Positions 21,861 to 31,308 of a DNA stretch of 64,000 nt are shown here, piece by piece. The number at the start of each line of letters is the position of its first letter. Position 1 is the first letter of the stretch. The translations under genes were made by a program, and so were the position numbers. Source of the stretch: Diaporthe sp. PMI_573 (lineage: Eukaryota > Ascomycota > Sordariomycetes > Diaporthales > Diaporthaceae); contig JAJTUP010000113.1 in the NCBI GenBank assembly GCA_021399435.1, positions 107,484-171,483 on the forward strand. The letters are read 5' to 3'. The notes under the pieces are model-generated. The model searched no databases. It saw only the letters and a list, made by a program, of their open reading frames with translations, and was not told where the DNA came from.

Positions 21861-22242
21861 GCTATATATTAGTAGAGTTTAAGTAGTATTATAAAGAGAA
21901 TAATATTATCCTTATTAATATACTATTATATTCATCTTATTTACTTTAGCTATTAGATGTTGTATTATTCTTACTATTAAAGTATATATATAGTAATAAG
22001 ATTAATCTCTTTATTTAGGCTTTAATTAACCATATTATTAAGTTTAAGTTGTTTATTATATTTAAGGTAGCTTATAATAAGGTTTTTATAAAAGAAAATA
22101 TAAAAGCTAGGTTTAAAGGGGCTAATATTTCTTTATAAAACCTAAACTCTATTATTTCTAAGCTAAATATTTATATATAAACTTTAGTATAATTCCTCCT
22201 TATATTACCATTAAAATAAGAATTATAAATACCTTTTAATAC

Positions 22243-22576
22243 TGAAAACGGGCCACCCCGCACACACACCCAAGCATGAGTGCAAATCAGGTCGTTCTGC
22301 TAGACCCCATCCCAGCCAGAAGCCAGAGAAGGAGGAGCTCTAACGCGAAGAGAAGAATAAAGAGGAACAGAAAGGAGGCACGGCAAGAGTAAAGACGTGG
22401 TGGAATGGGTTCAAAGAATACCAGTTATCCAAAAATATACGTTTATCAGAGACGAGAGAAGATTGAGTTGATTCTAAAAGAGTGTGTCTAAAAATGAGTG
22501 GAAGACAGGCTTTTATAGCCTGATCAGAAGGCAACGCATTACTAATGTACACCCGTTTCCCCTGCGCCCGACAACA
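22243..22576 (-). mobile_element. Solo LTR A (inverted copy)
   Basis: 334 bp with TG...CA ends, flanked by the 4-bp duplication ATAC (22239-22242 and 22577-22580). On the minus strand it reads TGTTGTCGGG...CCCGTTTTCA and contains the promoter word TATAAAAG. The same element occurs in plus orientation at 41250-41578. Pogo sequence resumes after the adjacent LTR B. Confidence 0.82.
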
Positions 22577-22580
22577 ATAC

Positions 22581-23016
22581 TGTTATGAACTAACACGCTA
22601 GAAGCGGCGGTCCGCAGCGGACCGACGGCTACGATGAGGTCTGAGGCGCGCCTCGTGCGGAGTCACGGGACTCGCCCAGACCCGGGTTAGGGTCAGGCTC
22701 GCAAACGAGCGGGTTAGGGTCCGAAGAACCGGATCGATGGGCTCGATATCGATCCTGTCGAACTACTGAAGAGTCAGGAACATATAAGGACGTGGTCTTC
22801 CCCACGTAGATAGCTTTCGTAAAACCGACTCTTCAGTCGTCAATCTAAGTATTCAGTCTCAACCACTGGATAGCCTCACCGCTTGTGATCATACTCTTCT
22901 GAAGAAACAGTGTCTTCGTATACTGAACAGTCAAGTATCGCCTCTATGCCGGACTGTTAATATAAACCCTACAGGTTACCTACTAAACCTTACAAAGGTT
23001 TGGTGTGATCATAACA
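22581..23016 (+). mobile_element. Solo LTR B
   Basis: 436 bp starting TGTTATGAAC and ending GATCATAACA. It is flanked by the 5-bp duplication AATAC (22576-22580 and 23017-23021). It has an ACATATAAGG promoter-like word and two GGGTTAGGG words. It abuts LTR A: its left duplication uses the last base of LTR A plus LTR A's own ATAC duplication, which shows LTR B inserted second. Confidence 0.82.
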
Positions 23017-23603
23017 AATACCTATTAGATTATCTAGTAATTAAGTTTTATTTAAGGTAAAATCTTTAACTATTAAGGTAGCTCCCTTATATTAATTATT
23101 TAAGTAATTAAAAAGTTTACAAAGGGTATATAAGTAATAGTATATTGAATTACTTTTTTAAATAATTAGGTTTATACCCTTAAGAAGGCTAATATTAGAC
23201 TTACCAAGTATTAGAACGCTAAAAGAAGTTAGGTACAGCTTGAAGGGGCACTTAGTATTAAGGATTCCTAGGTGATAATTGTGACGACGACGGAACCCTA
23301 ACCCTGGATGGCCAGGTGGGGCATGCAAGCACGCGATCTAGCGTGCAGGCCAACGCGCTTGACTTCTCGTCGCGCCCGCGGTAAAGGCTGCGGCCTTTTC
23401 TTTCTCTTGCTTCCCTAGAGTAGAATCTTCGTCCATAGTGCCAATTCAAGGTGTTCACGCCCTCTGCAACGCTGGCCGTGACACTATTCTACTCTCTCTT
23501 TACTCGCTGACCTAGCGATCAATAAATAAGGTACCCTTTTCGCTGGCTTAGCGATCAATAAATAAGCTGCCCTATTTCACGTCGTTCATACGCATCCGAC
23601 CGA

Positions 23604-23671
23604 ACGACCAACGACCAACGACCAACGACCAACGACCAACGACCAACGACCAACGACCAACGACCAACGAC
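23604..23671 (+). repeat. Heptamer tandem repeat (ACGACCA)n in the retrotransposon leader
   Basis: About nine to ten perfect copies of the 7-bp unit lie between the 5' LTR and the gag start. The period is not a multiple of three, so it is non-coding leader sequence. A related pair of 24-bp words (GACCTAGCGATCAATAAATAAG and its near-copy) lies just upstream at about 23508-23568. Confidence 0.85.
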
Positions 23672-23724
23672 TAATGATTGGCTAGTCGACTAACTGACAC
23701 CGATCAACGACCCGGCCGACCTAG

Positions 23725-25158
23725 ATGCCGCCGAGGAAGACCTATCCGCTCGCAAGCCGACGATCCGTCCGACTGAACCGCGAGTCTGCTGGAGGAGCGA
23801 TCAACGGCTTAGAAAGTGTAGGAGGGACGGCCCCTGATACCGACTCGACCATTGAGCAAGAAGACTCAGCCAACGACGCAAGTCTGGTGCTCCCCAGCAT
23901 TGAAGTCATTCCTGACGACTCGAACGACGAGTCCGATTCAGCAAGGACTAGCGGGACCACCACACCGATACCGACCCCAAGTGAACACGACACTGCACCT
24001 GAGATGGCCGACGACGAAGTCCAAGCTCAGCTCGCGCAGATCCAAGCTGAGCTCACACGCCTACGCGCCGAGAACGTGCAGCTCAAGGCTGCAATCGACA
24101 GCAACGGTAATGACAACGGCAATGGTCGCAACAATGCCCGACCACGTGAGGCTACCCCCGACGTGAGTGCGTTTGGTGGCAAGACCTTCACCCCGATTGG
24201 TATAGCCGCGCGGGCTGCCTTCAAACCCTATGGCAAGGACCAAGACGCTGTTAACCCCGACTACGACCGAAAGGCTAAACCTACGGCCACCGACCCTGGC
24301 AGGTTTGGGGGTGACAAGAACGAGTTTGACAGTTGGGTTGCCCGATTGGCTGACAAGTTTAAGATCGATAATGACACATTCAAGAACGAATATGCCCGGA
24401 TGGCTCTCGTCCATAGCCTGACGACCGATCGTGCCAATAAGATGATCAAGACTCGATACCTATCTGAGACTAACCCTTATTCGGGCGTGGCCGAAATGAT
24501 CCAGGTACTAGCAACGGTGTACCACAACTCGAACCAAGCTTCCGACGCTCGTAAGGCTCTGGCTAAGATGATGTATGAGCCGGGAAGCAAAACCGATATC
24601 TTCCAGTTTATTTCGGACATCAACGCCCTAGCCGACGAAGCTGGCATCGCCGACGCTGAACGTAAAGCCACCCTATGGGAACACATCCCACCTGGTCTTG
24701 ACAACCGTCTGCTTAGTGACAGCAAAGACCCCGACATTTCCTACGAACGCTTCACCCGTAACGTCGCCGACGCCGCCCACAGCCAACAACGCCATTACGA
24801 ACTGAACCAGGAGCGTCGCCGTAAGAAGGATAGCTCTAATACCAACGACCCCAACGACCGTAAATCATCTTCTCATTTGCCTAAGTCTCGTAACAACCAC
24901 CGACCTAAACCCGATTCCAACCCAAAGGCTTCTAACGGCAAACCTGTTACCGTCCTAACCGCTCACCGCGCCCTCACGGAGGATGAAAAGCGCGTCCACT
25001 GGGATGCTAACTCCTGCTTCATTTGCGGCAAGGTTGGCCACAAAGGCGCTGCTTGCCCGGACCGCGAGAAGCTCCCGACAGTCAAGTCTATCAAGGCTAA
25101 GGAGAAGGATGCTAAGGTAGAGGAAACGAGCTCGAGCGATGAGTCGGAAAACGAGTAG
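23725..25158 (+). CDS. gag: Ty3/gypsy Gag protein
   Basis: The 477-residue protein begins at the ATG at 23725 (MPPRKTYPLASRRSVRLNRE). After an acidic N-terminal region it carries a coiled segment (QAQLAQIQAELTRLRAENVQ), then the retrotransposon gag/capsid domain (FGGDKNEFDSWVARLADKF). At about residues 430-445 there is a single zinc knuckle, C-x2-C-x4-H-x4-C (CFICGKVGHKGAAC). It ends in an acidic Ser/Glu tail. It should assemble the cytoplasmic virus-like particle and bind genomic RNA. The stop codon TAG lies on the edge of a strong hairpin separating gag from pol. Confidence 0.93.
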   Translation: MPPRKTYPLASRRSVRLNRESAGGAINGLESVGGTAPDTDSTIEQEDSANDASLVLPSIEVIPDDSNDESDSARTSGTTTPIPTPSEHDTAPEMADDEVQAQLAQIQAELTRLRAENVQLKAAIDSNGNDNGNGRNNARPREATPDVSAFGGKTFTPIGIAARAAFKPYGKDQDAVNPDYDRKAKPTATDPGRFGGDKNEFDSWVARLADKFKIDNDTFKNEYARMALVHSLTTDRANKMIKTRYLSETNPYSGVAEMIQVLATVYHNSNQASDARKALAKMMYEPGSKTDIFQFISDINALADEAGIADAERKATLWEHIPPGLDNRLLSDSKDPDISYERFTRNVADAAHSQQRHYELNQERRRKKDSSNTNDPNDRKSSSHLPKSRNNHRPKPDSNPKASNGKPVTVLTAHRALTEDEKRVHWDANSCFICGKVGHKGAACPDREKLPTVKSIKAKEKDAKVEETSSSDESENE

Positions 25159-25185
25159 GACCACCGGAAGTCTCTACGGTGGTCC
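25158..25185 (+). promoter_or_regulatory. Perfect 9-bp hairpin at the gag stop codon
   Basis: The arms GGACCACCG (25158-25166) and CGGTGGTCC (25177-25185) pair perfectly around a 10-nt loop. The first arm starts on the last base of the gag TAG, and the pol ATG (25188) follows two bases after the second arm. Pol is open in the -1 frame through the gag stop. This is the expected position for a recoding or termination-reinitiation signal that sets the Gag:Pol ratio. No classical slippery heptamer was seen. Confidence 0.7.
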
Positions 25186-28100
25186 CTATGTACACAACAG
25201 TCCAGATCGGGAGAGAGAATCCCACCTCCTTCCTCATTAATGCTCAACTTAAGAAGCATAGTGAAGAAGTGCCGATCAAAGCCCTTTGTGATACTGGAGC
25301 AGAAGCCCGACTGCTAGTCAGTCCCTCAGTAGCTCAGCGTGCGGTGGAGCAGCTGGGCGCCCGTCTTAAGAAGCTCAAACGACCTATCACCTTGACCGAC
25401 TACCGCCAACAAGAAGCCGGCCGCATCACCTACATCCTCAAAACATCACTGTGTGTAGACGGTCGAACGTTCCCTGACGAATCGTTCTGGGTCACCGAAA
25501 CAGGCTATGACGTATTCATTGGTCTAGACTGGTTTGTAGAAAAAGATGTCTGGCTACACCCCCGGACAAGGACATTGGAATGGCCAGAAGACAAAAAGAG
25601 CCTCGCCCACGAAAAGTGCGACCAACCGATATCTATCGACCCAGTCGTCAACGTAGCAGCCCTTCAAGCCCAGATCAATGACGACCCGCGACAAGCGCGG
25701 TGGAGGGATAAGCCGCTACCTGGCGAGCCTATACCCCTCGAGCTATCTAAGCCACAACAGATTACGGGAATCGCTGGAATCAACCCATCGTGGAGGACCA
25801 ATAGAGGCGAGAAGATACCTTTTCCCCTAGACGAGGACCCAGGACACGTTCAATTGGTCCGCGAACGGTTACCACTACGGTTACGCCACCTCGAGGGTTT
25901 CTTTTCGAAGAAGGCCTCTACCAAACTCCCGCCCCGGCGACCCGGGTACGATGTGACGCTCGAACTGAAGAATCCGTTGACCGGCTCACCTCCGACCTTC
26001 CGCACACCGATCGGATTGATTCCACTGGAGAAGGAAACAACAGACGAACTCTTGAAGATTGGGTTTATCGAGCGATGTATGGAGCCCAAGGCAGCGTCAG
26101 TCCTCTTCGTACCAAAGCCACACTCTACGGACAAGCGCTTTTGTATTGATTACCGCTGGATCAACCAATTCTTGAAGGACCGTTTGGTCCCCGCACCTGA
26201 TGTCAACGGGACAGTGGCTGGGTGCCGCAACGCTAAGAGATTCTCTAAGATTGATATCATCAGGGCCTTCAACCGACTCCGTATGGCCGTGAACTCTGAA
26301 CACTTGACAGCGTTTCGTACACGCCAGGGTACATTCCAGTGGAAGGTTCTGCCTTTCGGCCTTAAGGTTGGGCCGGCTTGGTGGCAGGATTTCATTAATG
26401 CCCAATTGAACGAACTCCTAGACCTATTTGCGAGCGCCTACGCCGACGACGTTCTGATCTATTCAGATGAGGAAGACGAAGAAGTCCACTGGGTACAGGT
26501 GGAGGAAGTGATACACCGACTGAGCCAAGCCGATCTTCAAGGGGACATCAAGAAGTCCCGATTTAACGTCACGACGATAGACTACCTCGGCATTGTGATG
26601 GAAGCCGGGGTAGGTGTTCGCATCGACCCTGAGAAAGTGAAGGCTATTCACAACTGGAAATTCGAAGACCTCAAGTCGAAGACCGCGATCCGCTCATTCC
26701 TAGGCCTCTGCAACTATATTCGCGTATTCTGCCATCACGCGAGCGGCACCGCAGAGCCTCTTAACCGTTTACTCAAGAAGGATGTGCCCTTTAGCTGCGG
26801 CCCCGAGCAACAAGCTGCCTTTGAAGAACTCAAACGACTCGCGTGCGAAGCGCCTGTGATGGCCTTCTTCGTACCGGGTCGAGAAACGAAAGTCGAGACT
26901 GACGCCTCACGTAACGCCACTGGAGGAGTTATCTGGCAGAAGCAACCTGACGGCGAGTGGAAGCCGGTGGGTTACTTCTCCAAGACAATGACCCCGGCCG
27001 AGAGAGCCTACCCGATCCAGGACCGCGAATTACTCGCTGTGGTACAAACCCTTGAGCAATACCAGCCTGAACTACTCGGAATGAAGTTCTTCGTCCTGAC
27101 TGACCACCAAGCGCTCGTGTATTACTCGACAAAACGAGTCCTCTCTACCCGGCAAGTCCGCTGGGCAGACTTCCTCTCGAACTTCGACATCACATTCCAG
27201 TACCGACCGGGCAAGGATAACGTTGCTGCTGATGCCCTCTCACGAAAGACTGCCGATCTCCCTACTGTCAAAGCCCGTGAGCAAGAAGAACGCACAATGG
27301 CGCTGATCCCGCCCGAGAAGATTAAACCTGCGATCAACGCAGCCGAGGTTGCGTTGACACCCTATACGGTTCAGGGTTCCGACCTCGTCGACCTCATCAA
27401 GGTCGAGAATGAGAAACAAGAACTCGGCTCATATGAAGGCAAATTGATCGTCCCGGAACTCACGAGCAATGGCCAACTCTTTCTACGTACCGCTCTGATC
27501 CGCGAGGCTCACGAACCCAAGATCTTCGCCCACCCAGGGCAGAACAAGACGATCGAGGCAATCCGCCGCCAATACCACTGGGAGGGATTGAACAAGGATG
27601 TCCGACGCTACGTGAAGAATTGCCACAAGTGCGGCCGCAACAAGGGGCGGCATGACCGTAGCCCAGGACTCCTACGCCCATTACCTATTCCGAACCACGT
27701 GTGGGAGCACGTGGCCGTCGATGGCAAAGATATGCCGCCTGACCGCTATAGCTACAATTACGTATGGGTTTTTATTTGCAAATTTAGCAGGATCTTAGCT
27801 ACGCTACCGGGACGAAAGACTGATACGGCGGAAGACCTGGCAAAGCGGTACTACCGCCACCTATATCGTTTCCTTGGTGTTCCTTGGATCTGGATCTCTG
27901 ATAACGCAGGCCCGTTCATCTCTGAGTTTATGGCAACGATCAACAAACTCACAGGCACGAAGCACCGTCACGGTAGTCCTCTCCATCCGCAGACCCAAGG
28001 CGCGATTGAGATTACCAACCAGGAACTTGACCAGAAGTTGCGCTTCTATATTGACAAATACCAGACCGACTGGAGTGTCCACCTCCCGGCCTTCGACTTC

Positions 28101-28904
28101 GGCCATAATGCCTCGTGGCACTCTAGCATCGACATGGCCCCGCTCAAAGTTGCCCTAGGCGCTGACCCGCGCAATCCCCTCTCAACCGACCTGCCTACGA
28201 TTGATATCGACTCGCATCAAAAGAAGAAAGCCTTGGAGATCATACAACAAACAAAGGAAGTACAAGACCTAGCACGCAAGAACGCAGAAGCGTCCCAGGA
28301 AAAGCAGGCCAGGCAAGCGAATAAGAAACGACGGATGGTCGACTTTAAGATCAACGACTATGTATTCCTCAAGAAGAAGGGCTTTACAACTACAGCTCCT
28401 ACAACGAGACTGGAGTCACAATGGACAGGGCCGTGGCAAGTACTGGAAGAACGCGGCCACAGTTACGCCCTGGACCTTCCTGCATCCTTCCGTGGTAGGA
28501 ACCTCTTCCACGCTGACCGCCTACGGAAAGCGGCAATGGACCCCTTACCGCAGCAACGACGAGAACCGCCGCCGCCCGAGGAGATCAACGGCGAAGCCGA
28601 GTGGGCAGTCACTAAGATCCTCGCGTCCAGACTGACAGGCCGCAACAAGGTACTGGAGTACCAAGTCGAGTGGCAAGGCTGTGACCCTGACGACACGTGG
28701 TACCCAGCTGGGAACTTCAAGAACGCTGCAGTGACACTGGAAAAGTTCCACCAAGAATATCCTGACGCAGCTGGACCACCAATCAAGCTACAGGAATGGA
28801 TACGCGCCGCCGCTGAAGACCGTGACGACCAACCGCACAACGATGATAACATAGCTGACCACGGAGAGAAGAACCCCCGACGTAAGCAACGACGACACAT
28901 ATGA
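25179..28904 (+). CDS. pol: Ty3/gypsy Pol polyprotein (protease, RT, RNase H, integrase, chromodomain)
   Basis: The frame is open from before the gag stop; the first ATG is 25188 (1238 residues). Domains in order: aspartic protease with CDTGAEA near residue 35; reverse transcriptase with FCIDYRWINQ and the catalytic YADD near 417; RNase H with VETDASRNATGG and a LTDHQALVYY block near 570-640; integrase with an HHCC zinc finger near 780-815 and the DDE triad in VDGKD (about 843), ISDNAGPF (about 903) and TQGAIEITNQEL (about 938); and a C-terminal chromodomain (VEWQGCDPDDTWYPAGNF, about 1136-1195). All catalytic residues are present and there is no internal stop. The chromodomain class often targets heterochromatin, which fits insertion in a RIP-mutated AT-rich block. 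Confidence 0.95.
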   Translation: MVPMYTTVQIGRENPTSFLINAQLKKHSEEVPIKALCDTGAEARLLVSPSVAQRAVEQLGARLKKLKRPITLTDYRQQEAGRITYILKTSLCVDGRTFPDESFWVTETGYDVFIGLDWFVEKDVWLHPRTRTLEWPEDKKSLAHEKCDQPISIDPVVNVAALQAQINDDPRQARWRDKPLPGEPIPLELSKPQQITGIAGINPSWRTNRGEKIPFPLDEDPGHVQLVRERLPLRLRHLEGFFSKKASTKLPPRRPGYDVTLELKNPLTGSPPTFRTPIGLIPLEKETTDELLKIGFIERCMEPKAASVLFVPKPHSTDKRFCIDYRWINQFLKDRLVPAPDVNGTVAGCRNAKRFSKIDIIRAFNRLRMAVNSEHLTAFRTRQGTFQWKVLPFGLKVGPAWWQDFINAQLNELLDLFASAYADDVLIYSDEEDEEVHWVQVEEVIHRLSQADLQGDIKKSRFNVTTIDYLGIVMEAGVGVRIDPEKVKAIHNWKFEDLKSKTAIRSFLGLCNYIRVFCHHASGTAEPLNRLLKKDVPFSCGPEQQAAFEELKRLACEAPVMAFFVPGRETKVETDASRNATGGVIWQKQPDGEWKPVGYFSKTMTPAERAYPIQDRELLAVVQTLEQYQPELLGMKFFVLTDHQALVYYSTKRVLSTRQVRWADFLSNFDITFQYRPGKDNVAADALSRKTADLPTVKAREQEERTMALIPPEKIKPAINAAEVALTPYTVQGSDLVDLIKVENEKQELGSYEGKLIVPELTSNGQLFLRTALIREAHEPKIFAHPGQNKTIEAIRRQYHWEGLNKDVRRYVKNCHKCGRNKGRHDRSPGLLRPLPIPNHVWEHVAVDGKDMPPDRYSYNYVWVFICKFSRILATLPGRKTDTAEDLAKRYYRHLYRFLGVPWIWISDNAGPFISEFMATINKLTGTKHRHGSPLHPQTQGAIEITNQELDQKLRFYIDKYQTDWSVHLPAFDFGHNASWHSSIDMAPLKVALGADPRNPLSTDLPTIDIDSHQKKKALEIIQQTKEVQDLARKNAEASQEKQARQANKKRRMVDFKINDYVFLKKKGFTTTAPTTRLESQWTGPWQVLEERGHSYALDLPASFRGRNLFHADRLRKAAMDPLPQQRREPPPPEEINGEAEWAVTKILASRLTGRNKVLEYQVEWQGCDPDDTWYPAGNFKNAAVTLEKFHQEYPDAAGPPIKLQEWIRAAAEDRDDQPHNDDNIADHGEKNPRRKQRRHI

Positions 28905-30005
28905 TCAAACCCCGTATAGTCTACTGCGTCGATATACGAGGTTTGGCGGGGGGTAGTGTGACGACGACGGAACCCTAACCCTGGATGGCCAGGTGGGGCA
29001 TGCAAGCACGCGATCTAGCGTGCAGGCCAACGCGCTTGACTTCTCGTCGCGCCCGCGGTAAAGGCTGCGGCCTTTTCTTTCTCTTGCTTCCCTAGAGTAG
29101 AATCTTCGTCCATAGTGCCAATTCAAGGTGTTCACGCCCTCTGCAACGCTGGCCGTGACAATAATTAAGGAAAAACAAAAGGGGAAGCGGCTAGCTGGTG
29201 AAATCAGTAGTAGCACAAAGGAGGTGGTTGGCGGCAGTCTAAGCAAATAATAATATAGCAACTATAGCAAGATTAGGCATTATATAACAACTTGTTAGAA
29301 AGATATAAAAGGGTTTATAATAAACTGCCTAATTAGTTGGTCTAAATAATATAAATTAAGGTTAATTCTATATAGTTAAGTTTATACTTTTTAATATATA
29401 ATTCTTTATAATATAATTAGTTATTTATCCTATTAATTATTATATTTTATAAAATGTTAAAAATTTATACAGCTTAATGTATACTTAAAGGTTTCTTTTG
29501 ATTTTTTTTAAAGTTCTTAATTGCTTAAAGCATTAATTTAACTTTTTCTTTTTTTAAGTAAATTAATATTATAAATGTTAACTTCTAACATGTTAAATAT
29601 TTAAGTAGGTAAGGTAATATAAGATTAATATGAAAAATAAGGATATAATTTACATTAAAAATAAACTTACTTACCTAAACTTTAAATTTTCAAACTAGTA
29701 CTACAACCATACTACTACTCTAAATTACCTAAATCAATTAGAAATAAGCAATTTAAAGCAATTGGCACCAATTGGTGCCAACTTTTATTAATTCTATTGT
29801 ACTGGGTGGGTGCTGGGGTTGACTAAAGTTGGTAAAGTTAGCAAAAGTGACCAGGCATCTATTCTGACCGGCTGACTGTCCAACCACGTTAAATATTTAT
29901 CGATACTGAAATTTGCATCCCGATTAGGCTTAGTTTAAAGAAGTATACAGGGTTGGCACGGACGTTTTTTGTATGTAAAAAAAGTGTGCGAGCATGTGAT
30001 AAACA

Positions 30006-30027
30006 CGGCTGACTGGTAAACCACGTT
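30006..30027 (+). repeat. Second pogo-type terminal motif
   Basis: CGGCTGACTGGTAAACCACG at 30006 onward repeats the right-tip sequence found 140 bp upstream (CGGCTGACTGTCCAACCACG) with a few changes and is again followed by TTA. It suggests a second, related element end nested next to the first. Confidence 0.55.
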
Positions 30028-30059
30028 AACCAAAGAAAGAAACAGAAAATTTCATTACA

Positions 30060-30721
30060 TAGCACTTCGGCCAGCCGAAAACAAGTCTCCAACTTCAAAG
30101 TCGGGGCCTTTATCTCAAACTCTCTCACGCGGAGCGTCTGTTGTGATCGGACCATCGGCTGCAGGCTCTCCTGTGCCGAGTGACAGAACGAAATCGGGCT
30201 CTTCCACATGCGGAAACAGGGCTGCTGCTTCAGACAGCGCCGAGATGAGAGGATCATTCTCAAGAGGCCCTGCATCTTGAAAAATACCAACGCCGTGGAT
30301 ATCTTTGGGAGGGAAATACCTGAAAATTTGTTATAAAGTTAAGAACGCAAGGTTACTGGTGAATCGATCGAACTTACCCGGGTGCAGCACAGGTGGCCCG
30401 CAATCTAGAATAAATTAGAACCTCCGCACTTGGAAAAAAGGACCAAGTTACACCTCCCAAAGCTTAACCTTTCCCAATTCATTACCTGGTTTAACAACGT
30501 GATCTGCATCTCTTAATCAGAACGATGTAATGTTCCAATTATCGGAAACGAAGAAGGAATGAATCTATCCAGGCTGTTGTAGGCTTACCGGTAGCTTCGT
30601 CACGATCGCCAACGCCGTTATAATTCGTGAATATACGGCTGCAAGGCCTCTTGCTGACCGTAGCAGCCGGTAGACCAAGGAGTGTCCCACTAGCTGTCGC
30701 GTGTGATACGTATGTTAGCAA
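30060..30721 (-). pseudogene. Patatin-like phospholipase, 5'-truncated and interrupted
   Basis: Minus-strand segments match the C-terminal half of fungal patatin-like proteins. One exon contains RIFTNYNGVGDRDEATG and ends at a GTAAGC donor near 30588. The short RATCAAPG segment ends at a GTAAGT donor near 30378. After a TTTTCAG acceptor comes YFPPKDIHGVGIFQDAGP, then LENDPLISALSEAAALFP and DFVLSLGTGEP, the conserved second catalytic-domain block. The frame then hits a stop after APRERV. The nucleophile-elbow GxSxG and the GGGxRG oxyanion motif are missing upstream, so the gene is a remnant. The family includes phospholipase A2-like effectors, often fused to NB-ARC or repeat domains in fungi. 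Confidence 0.78.
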
Positions 30722-31308
30722 AAGTATTTCCGCGCTTGGGGGTACTTATCCGAAACGATGCTGTATGATTGTGCAACTCCGCTAGCGAGTTGAATTTTGC
30801 GAAACATGCACCGCACTCATTCTGCCTAGCCATTGTGAAGTGCTGGAATCACGTAGGTTGGGCGATGTTGTCAGACGCGCAGGGTGTGGGTCGACTGGAG
30901 AAGGGTCATGTGGGTCATGTGCAGCAAATTCCGTCGGTCCGCTTCCAGCGTGTTTTAGTGTTCAGCCAGGGCCCAGTGGCTTGAGGGTCATGAGCTTGCT
31001 ATAAATTAAGGGGCATGTCATAGTGCCGACTGCGTGGGAGTTCCCCAAGCCCCCAAACTCTTCCCCGCTTCTCTTCCTTTCGCCCTTCCAGCGCACTTAC
31101 ATACTGCTGGATTGCACGGAGTGTGGGGGCACTGGCAAGATGGGAGATGATACATGCACTAAATACGATGGCAAAGGCAAGAGGCAGCTGCCCATTTGGG
31201 TACTTGCACACAGCTTGGTAGTGGTCTCCCCTTTCTTCGGACGTGAACGCTACAAGGATGCCCGGCCCGTCATGCTTGTTTGCAACATCGGCATTCGGCA
31301 TCGTGACG
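30722..31308. other. Intergenic, no gene recognised
   Basis: Sequence between the patatin remnant and the 3' end of the RGS gene. The overlapping plus-strand open frames from 31023 onward are antisense shadows of the RGS gene or lack any domain. Confidence 0.5.

Larger units (their letters stand above)
23280..29160 (+). mobile_element. Intact Ty3/gypsy chromodomain LTR retrotransposon
   Basis: A 5881 bp element with two 204 bp LTRs, 23280-23483 and 28957-29160, that I read as identical. It is flanked by the perfect 5-bp duplication ATAAT (23275-23279 and 29161-29165). It sits inside the C-terminal coding part of the RIP-mutated pogo transposase. Gag (23725-25158) and pol (25179-28904) are both open. 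The purine-rich GGCGGGGGGTAG before the 3' LTR is the polypurine tract. No obvious tRNA primer-binding complement was seen just after the 5' LTR. Matching LTRs, open frames and lack of RIP point to a very recent insertion. Confidence 0.95.
19897..29889 (+). mobile_element. RIP-mutated Fot1/pogo element split into six pieces by nested insertions
   Basis: Segments 19897-20022, 20506-20929, 21203-21335, 21861-22242, 23017-23279 and 29161-29889 align in order with the pogo transposase at about 9190-10450 and its 3' continuation. Nearly all differences are C-to-T or G-to-A: aligned with 9390-9450, codons for conserved residues become stop codons while the spacing is kept. The C-terminal transposase part, decayed but readable as GALSIKDS and then EVVGGSLSK, continues across the gypsy insertion. 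The right tip ACCACGT at 29889 is followed by TA, and the internal palindrome sits at 29762-29781. The left tip is not seen; the element is lost or undetectable upstream of 19897. It cannot encode protein. Confidence 0.88.

Noticed and set aside
22261..22390. Gag-like coding frame in LTR A
   Set aside because: The same frame appears on one strand of both LTR A copies but crosses the LTR boundary at 41578, so it is not a conserved protein.
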